NCBI GenBank assembly: GCA_025060475.1
Contig: JANXBZ010000001.1
Location: 124,001 to 188,000, forward strand
Direction of reading: 5' to 3'
DNA: 64,000 nucleotides
From: Dictyoglomus sp.
GTDB taxonomy: Bacteria > Dictyoglomota > Dictyoglomia > Dictyoglomales > Dictyoglomaceae
The position numbers and the translations under genes were made by a program. Numbering within the stretch: position 1 is the stretch's first letter; each line of letters starts with the position of its first letter. Shown here piece after piece: positions 46,268 through 54,844 of this stretch. The notes below the pieces were generated by a model, which was given only the letters and a program-made list of their open reading frames with translations, searched no databases and had not been told where the DNA came from.

Positions 46268-46694
46268 AAAATGCCCATTATGTGAAAAAATAAAAGAAGA
46301 AAAACTAGTTATATACAATTCTATCTCGAAAAATTTTTTACCTTCTCTCTGTAAAGAACATTTTTACGAACTACTTAGAACAAAAGATTTATCTTTTATA
46401 GATTGGAGTAAGTATAAGATTGAAAAGTGTTATATATGCTCTTTAGAAGAAAAAATTGAAAAAGAGTTTTTAAAGGAATTTAAGGACTATTATAGACTTT
46501 GTATCTATCATCTAAAACAGGTACAAAACAAATTAAATAAAGAGGACTGGGAAAAATTAATTGAAAAATGGAAAAATTATCACCTTTATCTCAAAGAAAT
46601 AATAGAGAGCTATGATTATAAAAAGAAAAATATAAAATCATCTAATCTTTATTTAATCCTTGACCATCTGCTAGGAATAGGTCGAAGGATTTAG
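46257..46694 (+). CDS. Second Cys-rich zinc-finger-like protein
   Basis: 145 aa. The same building blocks as the preceding protein: CPLCEKIKEE at residue 5, LPSLCKEHFYELL, CYICSLEEK, RLCIYHLKQV. It looks like a shortened paralogue, so the pair may have come from duplication and may form a complex. Function unknown. The final 53 bp overlap the convergent transglutaminase gene. Confidence 0.62.
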   Translation: MSFEKCPLCEKIKEEKLVIYNSISKNFLPSLCKEHFYELLRTKDLSFIDWSKYKIEKCYICSLEEKIEKEFLKEFKDYYRLCIYHLKQVQNKLNKEDWEKLIEKWKNYHLYLKEIIESYDYKKKNIKSSNLYLILDHLLGIGRRI

Positions 46695-48705
46695 CTTTTA
46701 ATATTTCCTTTCCCTTTTTAATGAGTTTTTCTCTATATCTCTTTCTTTCCTCTTCTTTTAAAGGAGCAAATTTAAGAGCATAATATACGCTTACAAACTC
46801 TTTTATCTCGTCTCCTAATTTTCTTACCATTTCATAGGGAGAATTTCCAGAATCCAACAAATTTTTTCTCTTTAACATATTCATAACATTTAAAAAGATT
46901 CTATCTTCTTTTGTCAGCTGATATCTCCTAATTATTCTTACAAGAATATATATTAATAAAGCTAATAGAAAAATAAAAATAACGAAAAGATAAAAAGTGG
47001 ATAAATTATATAAAAAGTAAAATAAATTATTAAGAAGTTGAGCAAGAGAATTGAAAATCAGCCCCAAAATATTATAATTTTCCTTTACTCTTACTTCTTC
47101 AATAATAGTTCCGAATGGAGTTGGATCTATAGGAATCCATCCAATAGGTTCTAAATAAATTTCAACCCAAGCATGAGCATTTTTCATTCTTACCTCATAC
47201 ATACCAGTCCATGGATTTAATTCTCCAGGAGAAAATCCTGTTATAAATCTTGAAGGTATTCCAATAATTCTTGACATAATAGCAAAAGCTGTTGCAAATT
47301 GTTCACAATATCCTTTTTTAGTGATAAATAAGAAATCCTCCACTGCATCTACATTATCTTTTAATGGGGGTATATCTAAAGAATAAGGATAATTCTCCTC
47401 TAAGAACTTCTCAATAGCTAAAATTTTTTCCCAAGGAGTTTTATAATTTTTTGTAATATCAAGAACTAATGTTTTAATCTTTGGGGAAATATTAGGAAGT
47501 TGAAGATATCTATTAAACTTAGTCTTATCAGGAATTTTTGCCTTTAATAATATTTTTGCAGATCTTATAGAAGTATCAGAATAGAAAGAAGTATATATCA
47601 AATTTTTTGGTATCTCAAAGGGACTTCTTACCCCACCCTCAGCATCTTTATAGATAAAAGGCGCAGGAAAATATAATCTTTGAGTTCCTTGAGGGATAAA
47701 TATTATATTTCCTGTATCCTTTTCTATAAAATAAGTCGATCTAAACAGTCTTTCTTCAGGTAATGGATTTTCCGTTATTTGAAAAGGCTGAAAATCTGTA
47801 GTTATAGTATCCACTTCTTCTTCTAAACTTTGATACCAACCAAAACCATTATAAGTATCAAAAGCTAATCCTCGATGATACGTAGGAAAAGATGTAAGAA
47901 CTCGAAAAACCAAGGAAGAAGAAGGAACTCCCCTTTGCCTCAAATCAACAAAAGGGGCAAAACCAAAATAATTTTCTGGATCATAAGGAAGAGGTTCAAA
48001 TCTTCTTCCTTCAGGAAGTCGATATAAATAATAATTAGTTACTTGAACATTGGGAGTTCTTATTTCTCCTCTTAAAGCAGTAATTCTTTGAATGACTTGA
48101 GACATAATATCCTGTCTAAAAGTAAAGGGAAGGGAACGAGGAATAATAGGGAATAATAGAAATCCTATAAAAGCTATAGAAAGTATAGTACCTGAGAGGT
48201 ATTTAGAGGACGGTCTGTAATTATTCAAAAGAGATAAAGAAATTATTAATCCTATCATATAAAAAAGTAAGAAAAATAAAAATATAGATTCTCTTGCAAA
48301 AACTCCCGAGATTACCACAAGAATCAAAGATATGAAAAAAGAAAAACTAAGATCTAATTTTGTGGGAAGATCAAAACTATGAAGAGCATTTAAGTTTATT
48401 AAAAAAGTAGCTAAAGGAATTCTTGGGTCGTAAGGTTGAGACAGAAGATTTTTAAAAAAATCTCTGAGGAGATATAACATAAATAAAGTCATAATTATTT
48501 TTAGAATAATACTTGTATTATATCTATTTTTGTAACTATAAATATAGCCAACAAAAGTAATAAAGATCACTCCTAAAATATAATCAATAGAGAGATTTAG
48601 GAAATACCAAACAGAAAAAATTGCTATTAAATTAAGATAGAAGATGCTCCCTCTTAAAATCTTTGAATTCTCGATTTCTATATTTATTTTTTTCATCCTA
48701 CTCAT
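46642..48705 (-). CDS. TgpA-type membrane transglutaminase-like protein
   Basis: 687 aa. Five to six N-terminal membrane helices (residues 15-210), a large extracytoplasmic part with a transglutaminase/papain-like core, a further helix near residue 575, and a DUF4129-like C-terminal tail. Catalytic triad candidates: Cys in KKGYCEQFATAFAIMSRI, His in MKNAHAWVEIYL, Asp in WIPIDPTP. It forms an operon with MoxR and DUF58 genes (8-bp overlap upstream). Such sets are common and thought to act on cell-surface proteins; the substrate is unknown. Confidence 0.88.
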   Translation of the reverse strand: MSRMKKINIEIENSKILRGSIFYLNLIAIFSVWYFLNLSIDYILGVIFITFVGYIYSYKNRYNTSIILKIIMTLFMLYLLRDFFKNLLSQPYDPRIPLATFLINLNALHSFDLPTKLDLSFSFFISLILVVISGVFARESIFLFFLLFYMIGLIISLSLLNNYRPSSKYLSGTILSIAFIGFLLFPIIPRSLPFTFRQDIMSQVIQRITALRGEIRTPNVQVTNYYLYRLPEGRRFEPLPYDPENYFGFAPFVDLRQRGVPSSSLVFRVLTSFPTYHRGLAFDTYNGFGWYQSLEEEVDTITTDFQPFQITENPLPEERLFRSTYFIEKDTGNIIFIPQGTQRLYFPAPFIYKDAEGGVRSPFEIPKNLIYTSFYSDTSIRSAKILLKAKIPDKTKFNRYLQLPNISPKIKTLVLDITKNYKTPWEKILAIEKFLEENYPYSLDIPPLKDNVDAVEDFLFITKKGYCEQFATAFAIMSRIIGIPSRFITGFSPGELNPWTGMYEVRMKNAHAWVEIYLEPIGWIPIDPTPFGTIIEEVRVKENYNILGLIFNSLAQLLNNLFYFLYNLSTFYLFVIFIFLLALLIYILVRIIRRYQLTKEDRIFLNVMNMLKRKNLLDSGNSPYEMVRKLGDEIKEFVSVYYALKFAPLKEEERKRYREKLIKKGKEILKAKSFDLFLADGQGLNKD

Positions 48706-49792
48706 AATTTAAGCTCCATAGATTTAAAAAATCATAAGGATTATCTTCTTTTTTAAATATATATAAAGAACTTTCGATCTTTCTATTATGAAATTCTACC
48801 CCAAGAAACTTTTTCTGTGAACAATGTTTATTTTCCCAAAATTTGTAATCTAAAGAAAATATTAAATCAAAATTTTCATTTAAATTAATTTCTTTATTAT
48901 TCACTCTTTTAATCTCTAACTCTGCTAAAAAAATTTTCAGGGCATCCCAACTTTGGGGAACAAATAAATTCCATGAAGAAAAAGTTTTTATTTTCACTCT
49001 TAATCCTTGTTTTAAAGAAGAAAGAGCAATAGAATGAAGAAATCTAAGAAGTTGATCAAACTCCTCAAGAGTAGTATCATCAACTTCTTTTACACAATTA
49101 TCCAATAAAAAAATAGGTTCAAGGATAGATAATCTCTCAAATTGTTTAGATATAAGCTCTCCCTTCTTTGCAGAAATCTTCCAAGCAATAATCTTTAAAG
49201 GATCTCCCTGAACATATTTTCTTAGAGAATGAACTTCTTCTCCAGAACGAGCAAAACTAGATATAGACGTTTTAAATCCTGAATCTCCCGGAATAACAAT
49301 TTCTTTATAAATTTGATAATAAGATGGATAAATTAATGTTTTAGCATTTACCGAAAAATATTTTTTAATATAAAAAAGGCCAAAAGTTCCTGTAAACTTT
49401 ATCCATAAATCCCTGAAATTTTCAATACCTCTTTTTTCGAAAAAGAATGGAAAATTTAGATATATCTCTTCTTTGCCCTTTATACTGCAAGAAACATACT
49501 TATCTTTCAAAATAATAAAAAATCTACCCTTCGGAAGAAAACCATTGTTCTTTATCTTTATTAGAATTATATCTTCTTCCTTTTCTTCTATAAGAGAAGG
49601 GGTTTTAAGTTCTAAACTTAAAAATAGAGGCTGATAAATTAGTTCTAAAAAAGAAAAGATAAATAATCCATAAATAAAGGAGGATAAAAGAATTAATGGT
49701 ACAGAACTTACATTAATTCCAATAAAAGTTATTAGAAGATTTCCTGTAAAAAGAAAAAAACCGAGAAGAGTAAAATTTATACTTATTCTCAA
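48698..49792 (-). CDS. DUF58 domain protein
   Basis: 364 aa. Two N-terminal membrane helices, then a soluble region with the DUF58 signature SGEEVHSLRKYVQGDPLKII and WKISAKKGELISKQF (about residues 180-215), followed by a VWA-like fold (EPIFLLDNCVKEVD). Function is not established; with the MoxR ATPase and TgpA-like protein it forms a conserved trio. It has 4-bp and 8-bp overlaps with its neighbours. Confidence 0.87.
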   Translation of the reverse strand: MRISINFTLLGFFLFTGNLLITFIGINVSSVPLILLSSFIYGLFIFSFLELIYQPLFLSLELKTPSLIEEKEEDIILIKIKNNGFLPKGRFFIILKDKYVSCSIKGKEEIYLNFPFFFEKRGIENFRDLWIKFTGTFGLFYIKKYFSVNAKTLIYPSYYQIYKEIVIPGDSGFKTSISSFARSGEEVHSLRKYVQGDPLKIIAWKISAKKGELISKQFERLSILEPIFLLDNCVKEVDDTTLEEFDQLLRFLHSIALSSLKQGLRVKIKTFSSWNLFVPQSWDALKIFLAELEIKRVNNKEINLNENFDLIFSLDYKFWENKHCSQKKFLGVEFHNRKIESSLYIFKKEDNPYDFLNLWSLNYE

Positions 49793-50754
49793 GGAAGTTT
49801 TACCCTCGGAATTTTTATTTTCTCTAATATAGTTCTAATAACTTCTTCCCTTCTTTGTCGAGAACTTTCTACCTGCTCTTTAAGAACTATTCTATGGACC
49901 AAAACTGGAATAGCACATTCTAAAATATCATCTGGAATAACATAATCCCTTCCTCTTATTACTGCCATAGATTGACCTGCTCTCATTAAAGAGATAGAAC
50001 CTCTGGGACCTGCTCCAAGGGCTATTTGAGGATTCTCTCTTGTATTTCGCACAATCTGAGTTATATATTCCAAAATATCTCTATGAATATATACATGTTT
50101 AATAAAATCTTGCATAGTCAACACATCTTCTTTATCTAAAACAGGCTCCAACTTCTCTAAAGGATGGAAAATTTTTTGTTTCTCTAGCATGGAAATTTCT
50201 TCTTCTTGGGAAAGATACCCCATAGTTAAGGATATGAAAAATCTATCCATTTGAGATTCAGGAAGAGGATAGGTACCAAAATGCTCTCTTGGATTTTGAG
50301 TTGCTATAACTAAAAAGGGCTTAGGTAAAGGATAATAAACCCCATCGATGGTAACGCCACCTTCATCCATGGCTTCTAAAAGTCCTGCTTGGGTTCTTGG
50401 AGAGGTTCTATTTATCTCATCTGCAAGAAGAATATTAGTAAAAATAGGTCCCTTTTTAAATTCGAATTCTAAGGTTTTGGGATTAAAAACATTTGTTCCT
50501 AAAATATCTGATGGCATCATGTCAGGTGTAAACTGAATTCTTTTAAAGGATAGATTTATACTCTCTGCTAAAGCCCTAGCAAGGATTGTTTTTCCAACTC
50601 CTGGAACATCTTCGATTAGAATATTTCCTTGACTTAAAAGTGCACAAATTACATAGTCAATAACTTTATCTTTTCCAATAATTACTTTCTTAATATTTTC
50701 TTTTAACTCTTTTACCTTATCAAAAATTTTTTCTTTTAAAATATTTTCTTTCAT
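49789..50754 (-). CDS. MoxR-family AAA+ ATPase
   Basis: 321 aa. Walker A EDVPGVGKTILARALA, Walker B NILLADEINRTSPRTQ, sensor 1 FLVIATQNPREHFG, and the arginine-finger region PLPESQMDRFFIS are all present. MoxR ATPases act as chaperone-like activators of VWA or DUF58 partners. The ATG has no ribosome site, and a perfect TATAAT ends 6 nt upstream, so this transcript is probably leaderless. First gene of the three-gene operon. Confidence 0.93.
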   Translation of the reverse strand: MKENILKEKIFDKVKELKENIKKVIIGKDKVIDYVICALLSQGNILIEDVPGVGKTILARALAESINLSFKRIQFTPDMMPSDILGTNVFNPKTLEFEFKKGPIFTNILLADEINRTSPRTQAGLLEAMDEGGVTIDGVYYPLPKPFLVIATQNPREHFGTYPLPESQMDRFFISLTMGYLSQEEEISMLEKQKIFHPLEKLEPVLDKEDVLTMQDFIKHVYIHRDILEYITQIVRNTRENPQIALGAGPRGSISLMRAGQSMAVIRGRDYVIPDDILECAIPVLVHRIVLKEQVESSRQRREEVIRTILEKIKIPRVKLP

Positions 50755-50778
50755 ATTTCAATTATACAGCAAAAAAAA

Positions 50779-51114
50779 TTATGTTTTACTATATTTGTCT
50801 TCAGGTAAATAAGGTACTTTGATAAATACTGCTAGAAAATCTTCTGAGGGATTTATAATATTATGTTCTTCATTAGGTTCTACTCTTATTGCATCCCCAA
50901 TATTGATTTCAAATTTCTTTTCATCTACAATCATCTCTGCCTTTCCCGAAAGAACGTAAAATATTTCTTCAACTTCCTTATGATAGTGTATTCCTAACTC
51001 TTTTCCTGGGATTATTTTCACAATACCCCATTCAAGCTTTGGTCCCCTCATAAGATATTTAGGACCCCATTCTCCAAATCTAAATTCTTTATCTTTTTCA
51101 TTAACTTTTTCCAT
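50779..51114 (-). CDS. Small cupin protein
   Basis: A 111-aa single cupin domain: motif 1 GIHYHKEVEEIFYVLSGKAE (His, His and Glu metal ligands) and motif 2 GDAIRVEPNEEHNIIN. Mannose-6-phosphate-isomerase-like or regulatory cupin; reaction unknown. It lies 13 bp after the zinc dehydrogenase gene with an AAGGAGG ribosome site, and so is probably co-transcribed. Confidence 0.85.
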   Translation of the reverse strand: MEKVNEKDKEFRFGEWGPKYLMRGPKLEWGIVKIIPGKELGIHYHKEVEEIFYVLSGKAEMIVDEKKFEINIGDAIRVEPNEEHNIINPSEDFLAVFIKVPYLPEDKYSKT

Positions 51115-51127
51115 ATCAAAACCCTCC

Positions 51128-52153
51128 TTATATCTTAAGCACTTTTCCTCCTCTTATCTTTCCCTCTTTTAGATCAATAAGAGCCTTATTAGCATCTTCC
51201 AAATTATAAATTTGCACTTCTGGCTTAAGATTTAACTTCCCTGCAAGTTCTAAAAATTCTTCTAAGTCTTTTCTGGAAACATTAGCTGTAGTTTTTATTT
51301 CTTTTTCAAGCCAAAGATCCCTTTCATAACTTAATCCTAAAAGATAATTTTTATCTGATTCTTCTTTTCTTATGGCATTAATAACTAATCTTCCGCCTTT
51401 CTCAAGATTTTTGAGCACTAAAATTATAGGCCTCCATGCGGGAGTGGTATCAATAATAGCAGAGAGTTTTTCAGGAGTTTCTTCCTCAAAATCTCCTACC
51501 CAATAAGCAGAAAGCTCTTTTGCAAAATTTCTTTCTCTCTCGCTTCTTGCAAAAACGAAAATCTTAGAATTAGGATATAAAAATTGAATAATTTTAAGAA
51601 GTAAATGTCCAGAAGCACCAAAGCCAGAAAGGCCTATATTTTCTCCATCCTTTAAATTAGTAAGTTTTAAGGATCTATAACCTACTGCACCTGCACAAAG
51701 AAGAAGTGTAGACTCTTCATCAGTATAATTATCAGGAATTCTAAAAGCATAATCCTCAGAAATTAAAGTATATTCAGCATAACCCCCATCTACATCTCTT
51801 CCTGTAGCTTTAAAACTATCACAAAGGTTTTCTTTTCCCAAAAGACAAAATTTACACTTTCCACAAGAAGAATTTATCCATCCAATTCCCACTCTTTCCC
51901 CGATCTCAAATTTTTTTACCTTACTACCTTTTTCTATGACTCTTCCTACAATTTGATGTCCCAAAATTAAAGGAAATTTTGAGGGAGGAGTTCTTCCTTC
52001 TATAATATCAAGATCCGTCCTACAAACCCCACAAGCAGAAACTTTTACTAATATTTCATTTTCCTTTGGAGTAGGAACACTTACCTCCTCCATAATAAGA
52101 GGTTCTTTACATAATGAAAGATCGCACGTTTTTTTCAACAACATTGCTCTCAT
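51128..52153 (-). CDS. Zinc-dependent alcohol dehydrogenase family protein
   Basis: A 341-aa medium-chain dehydrogenase. Catalytic zinc site SACGVCRTDLDIIEG with FPLILGHQIVGRV; structural zinc CGKCKFCLLGKENLC; Rossmann loop GLSGFGASGHLLLKI (AdhP/AdhA-like). It probably interconverts an alcohol and aldehyde with NAD(P)H. No ribosome site precedes the ATG; TATAAT lies 9 nt upstream, with TTAATA 17 nt further up, a second clear leaderless-type start. Confidence 0.9.
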   Translation of the reverse strand: MRAMLLKKTCDLSLCKEPLIMEEVSVPTPKENEILVKVSACGVCRTDLDIIEGRTPPSKFPLILGHQIVGRVIEKGSKVKKFEIGERVGIGWINSSCGKCKFCLLGKENLCDSFKATGRDVDGGYAEYTLISEDYAFRIPDNYTDEESTLLLCAGAVGYRSLKLTNLKDGENIGLSGFGASGHLLLKIIQFLYPNSKIFVFARSERERNFAKELSAYWVGDFEEETPEKLSAIIDTTPAWRPIILVLKNLEKGGRLVINAIRKEESDKNYLLGLSYERDLWLEKEIKTTANVSRKDLEEFLELAGKLNLKPEVQIYNLEDANKALIDLKEGKIRGGKVLKI

Positions 52154-52248
52154 TTTTGTTTAATTATACCAAATTCTTATACTACTATTAACAATTTTAC
52201 AATCTTAAACTAAAATTAATCTAAAAAAAATTAAATTAGAGGTGATAT

Positions 52249-53472
52249 ATGAGATTTATTGCAGATTTTCATATTCATTCGAAATATAGTAGAGCAACAA
52301 GTTCTGATATGAATCTAGAAAATTTGAGTAAATGGGCAAAATTAAAGGGAATAGATTTATTAGGAACTGGTGATTTTACTCATCCTCTTTGGTTTGCAGA
52401 ACTAAGAGATAATCTGAAAGAGGATAATTACGGAATTTATAAATATAATGAAGTAAATTTCATTTTAACAACAGAGATTAGTAATATTTATAACCAAGAA
52501 GGAAAAGTAAGAAGAATTCACTCAATCATTTTTTCTCCTTCTCTTGAAATTTGTCATAAGATTAATGCCCTTTTAGGGAAAATAGGAGTTTTAAGTTCTG
52601 ATGGAAGGCCCACCTTTGGAAAAAACCTAAAAGAGCTTCTTCCTCTACTTTGGGAAATCTCCGAGGAGATTTATGTTATTCCTGCTCATGCATGGACACC
52701 ATGGTTCTCTATTTTCGGATCTAACTCCGGTTTTGATTCCTTAGAAGAAGCTTTTGGAGAATATTCAAATAAAATTTTTGCTATAGAAACAGGTCTTTCT
52801 AGTGATCCTCCTATGAATTGGAGATTAAGTAAACTTGATAATATCTGTCTCATCTCTAATTCCGATGCTCATTCTCCAAATAGATTAGGAAGAGAAGCTA
52901 ATGTTTTCAATTGCAATATGGAATATAGAGAAATTTTTAAAGCTATAAAAAATCAAGATAAAAATAGGTTCTTATTTACTATAGAATTCTTTCCAGAGGA
53001 AGGAAAATATCATTTTGATGGGCATAGAAATTGTAATATAGTATTATCTCCCAAAGAAAGTATTAAATTAAATAATCTATGTCCCTCTTGTGGAAAACCT
53101 TTAACTATTGGAGTTGCCCATAGAGTAGAAGTATTAGCAGATAGAGAGGAGGGATATATACCTGAAAATAAAATACCCTATAAAAATCTTGTACCCTTAG
53201 AAGAAATAATAGCACAAGCCATAAACAAGGATGTTTCCTCTCCTTTTGTTCAAAATGAGTATTTTAAAATAGTCTCTACCTTAGGTAATGAATTAAGTGT
53301 TTTAATGGATATTCCTTTAGATGATATAAAAAAAGTTTCCGGAGAAAAAATCGCAGAAGGAATAAAACTTATGAGAGAAGGGAAAGTCAAAGTAGAGCCT
53401 GGATATGATGGGTTATATGGAAAGATAAAAATTTTCTCTTATGAAGATAAAGGACAACTCTCTTTATTCTAA
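52249..53472 (+). CDS. Endonuclease Q (PHP-family deaminated-base endonuclease)
   Basis: 407 aa. A PHP-type nuclease core (FIADFHIHSKYSRATSSDMN, LLGTGDFTHPLWF, VIPAHAWTPWFSIFG, ISNSDAHSPNRLG) plus a C-terminal zinc-binding CPSCGKPLTIGVAHRV region match EndoQ, which nicks DNA 5' of uracil, hypoxanthine, xanthine and abasic sites in Thermococcales and a few bacteria. The last five residues (403-407) are QLSLF, identical to the consensus beta-clamp-binding pentapeptide, suggesting recruitment by the replication clamp. A GAGGTGAT site precedes the ATG. The stop overlaps the convergent ParB-like gene by 4 bp. Confidence 0.88.
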   Translation: MRFIADFHIHSKYSRATSSDMNLENLSKWAKLKGIDLLGTGDFTHPLWFAELRDNLKEDNYGIYKYNEVNFILTTEISNIYNQEGKVRRIHSIIFSPSLEICHKINALLGKIGVLSSDGRPTFGKNLKELLPLLWEISEEIYVIPAHAWTPWFSIFGSNSGFDSLEEAFGEYSNKIFAIETGLSSDPPMNWRLSKLDNICLISNSDAHSPNRLGREANVFNCNMEYREIFKAIKNQDKNRFLFTIEFFPEEGKYHFDGHRNCNIVLSPKESIKLNNLCPSCGKPLTIGVAHRVEVLADREEGYIPENKIPYKNLVPLEEIIAQAINKDVSSPFVQNEYFKIVSTLGNELSVLMDIPLDDIKKVSGEKIAEGIKLMREGKVKVEPGYDGLYGKIKIFSYEDKGQLSLF

Positions 53473-54263
53473 AAAGGTAGTTTAAATAGATCAAAAATTT
53501 TGTCCTTTAGAGATGTACCAGGAAGAAGGTTTTTAAAATCCTCAATTGCTTTATGAAATCCAATATCGTATCCCTTTTTTTGACTTTCAAGCCATTTATG
53601 ATCAGAAATATAAACATACAAATCTGCAAGAGTTCTTCCTGGAAAAGCCTCTAAAATTCTTTCTTTTTCTATAATTTTCAATATAGGAAGATAAATATTT
53701 TTATACCAATCTTTTGCTGCCTCTTTTATATTCACTTCTTTTCCTCTCTTCTCACTCATATAATATTTATGTTCCAAAATTTGATTCAAAAGTTTTTTAT
53801 ATTGACCTATTTCCGTGAGAATAATATCTTTTAATCCTGTAAGAAATTCAAAATCTGATCTTTCTCTGTAAAGAATATTCTCCACAGAATCTTCTGGAGG
53901 TAAGTATTCTATAACATGGGCATCTATTTCTTTCTGTCCTAACTTTCTTGCTATGGAAACTCTATGATTTCCATCTATTACGTAATATTCGTCTTTAATT
54001 TTATAAACTTCTATTGGAGGAAGAATTTTGCCTCTTAATATAGCATCTTCTAATTCTTTCAATCTTCGTAATGAACTTTCTTTTAAAGGTCTAAATTCCT
54101 CATCAAAATCTCTATATCTTCCAACGCTACCTACTATCTTATCTATCTCAATAGTCTGAAATCCAAGATCCCTCCATGCAATTAGTCTTTCTTCGTGGAT
54201 TTTTTCCTTGAAATTTTTAAGATATCTTCTTCTTTTAAAAATTTTCTTTAAAAGATTTTTCAT
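53469..54263 (-). CDS. ParB-like N-terminal (sulfiredoxin-fold) domain protein
   Basis: 264 aa, starting at the ATG at 54263, which forms an ATGA overlap with the upstream phosphoesterase gene; the ORF can be extended to 54290, but that is less likely. Residues 30-130 resemble a ParB/Srx-type domain: FQTIEIDKIVGSVGRYRDFD, LPPIEVYKIKDEYYVIDGNH, RVSIARKLG. The C-terminal helical part, with Arg/Trp-rich blocks such as HKWLESQKKGYDIG, is like DUF4032. There is no partner ParA and no parS motif, so it is not a partition system. Role unknown. Confidence 0.7.
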   Translation of the reverse strand: MKNLLKKIFKRRRYLKNFKEKIHEERLIAWRDLGFQTIEIDKIVGSVGRYRDFDEEFRPLKESSLRRLKELEDAILRGKILPPIEVYKIKDEYYVIDGNHRVSIARKLGQKEIDAHVIEYLPPEDSVENILYRERSDFEFLTGLKDIILTEIGQYKKLLNQILEHKYYMSEKRGKEVNIKEAAKDWYKNIYLPILKIIEKERILEAFPGRTLADLYVYISDHKWLESQKKGYDIGFHKAIEDFKNLLPGTSLKDKIFDLFKLPF

Positions 54264-54844
54264 AAATCTAAAATTATAATTCCAGAACAATTGATAATCT
54301 TTGTATTTCCATATTCTGTAACTCTTGAACTTCTAAACTTATAGTTCATATGAGTATGTCCGTGAAGAAAATAAGATGGTTTATATTTCTCAATTAACCA
54401 AATAAAACTTTTAAAACCTTTATGAGAAAAATCATCACCTTCATGAATCCCAAAAGGAGGTGAATGGGCAACTACAATATCGATTCCCTTCCTTAACTGA
54501 AAGTATAATTTTTTAATCCTCCAGTTCATCTCTCTTTCAGTATACTGAAGGGGGCCACTACTATATTTAATAGAGCCCCCTAAACCTAGTATTCTTTTAT
54601 CCTTAAACTTTATAATCCTTCCATCAATATTATCACATCCTTCTGGAGGTTCTCTAAGATATCTTTCATCATGATTCCCTAATACATAAAACACAGGAAC
54701 ATTCAGGATTGTAGTAAGATACACTAACAATTCTGGTAAAACATCTCCACAAGATATTACGGCTTCTACTCCTTTATAGGGAGTCACATCAAATTTTTCA
54801 TAAAGAATTGGCGATTCGAAGTCTGATAAAGCTAATATTCTCAA
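54260..54844 (-). CDS. Calcineurin-like metallophosphoesterase
   Basis: 194 aa. Metal-binding motifs of the family: ILALSDFESP at the N-terminus (the usual DxH reads DFE), ISCGDVLPELLVYL (GDxx), FYVLGNHDERYL (GNHD), VVAHSPP and LHGHTHMNY. The first motif lacks the canonical His, which may alter metal binding. The substrate could be a nucleotide, phosphoprotein or sugar phosphate. It overlaps the isomerase gene by 4 bp and the ParB-like gene by 4 bp, forming a tight three-gene unit. Confidence 0.87.
   Translation of the reverse strand: MRILALSDFESPILYEKFDVTPYKGVEAVISCGDVLPELLVYLTTILNVPVFYVLGNHDERYLREPPEGCDNIDGRIIKFKDKRILGLGGSIKYSSGPLQYTEREMNWRIKKLYFQLRKGIDIVVAHSPPFGIHEGDDFSHKGFKSFIWLIEKYKPSYFLHGHTHMNYKFRSSRVTEYGNTKIINCSGIIILDL

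Noticed and set aside
53469-54263. A chromosome or plasmid partition (ParB) gene.
   Set aside because: No ParA gene or parS-like repeat is nearby, and only a ParB-like N-terminal fold is present.
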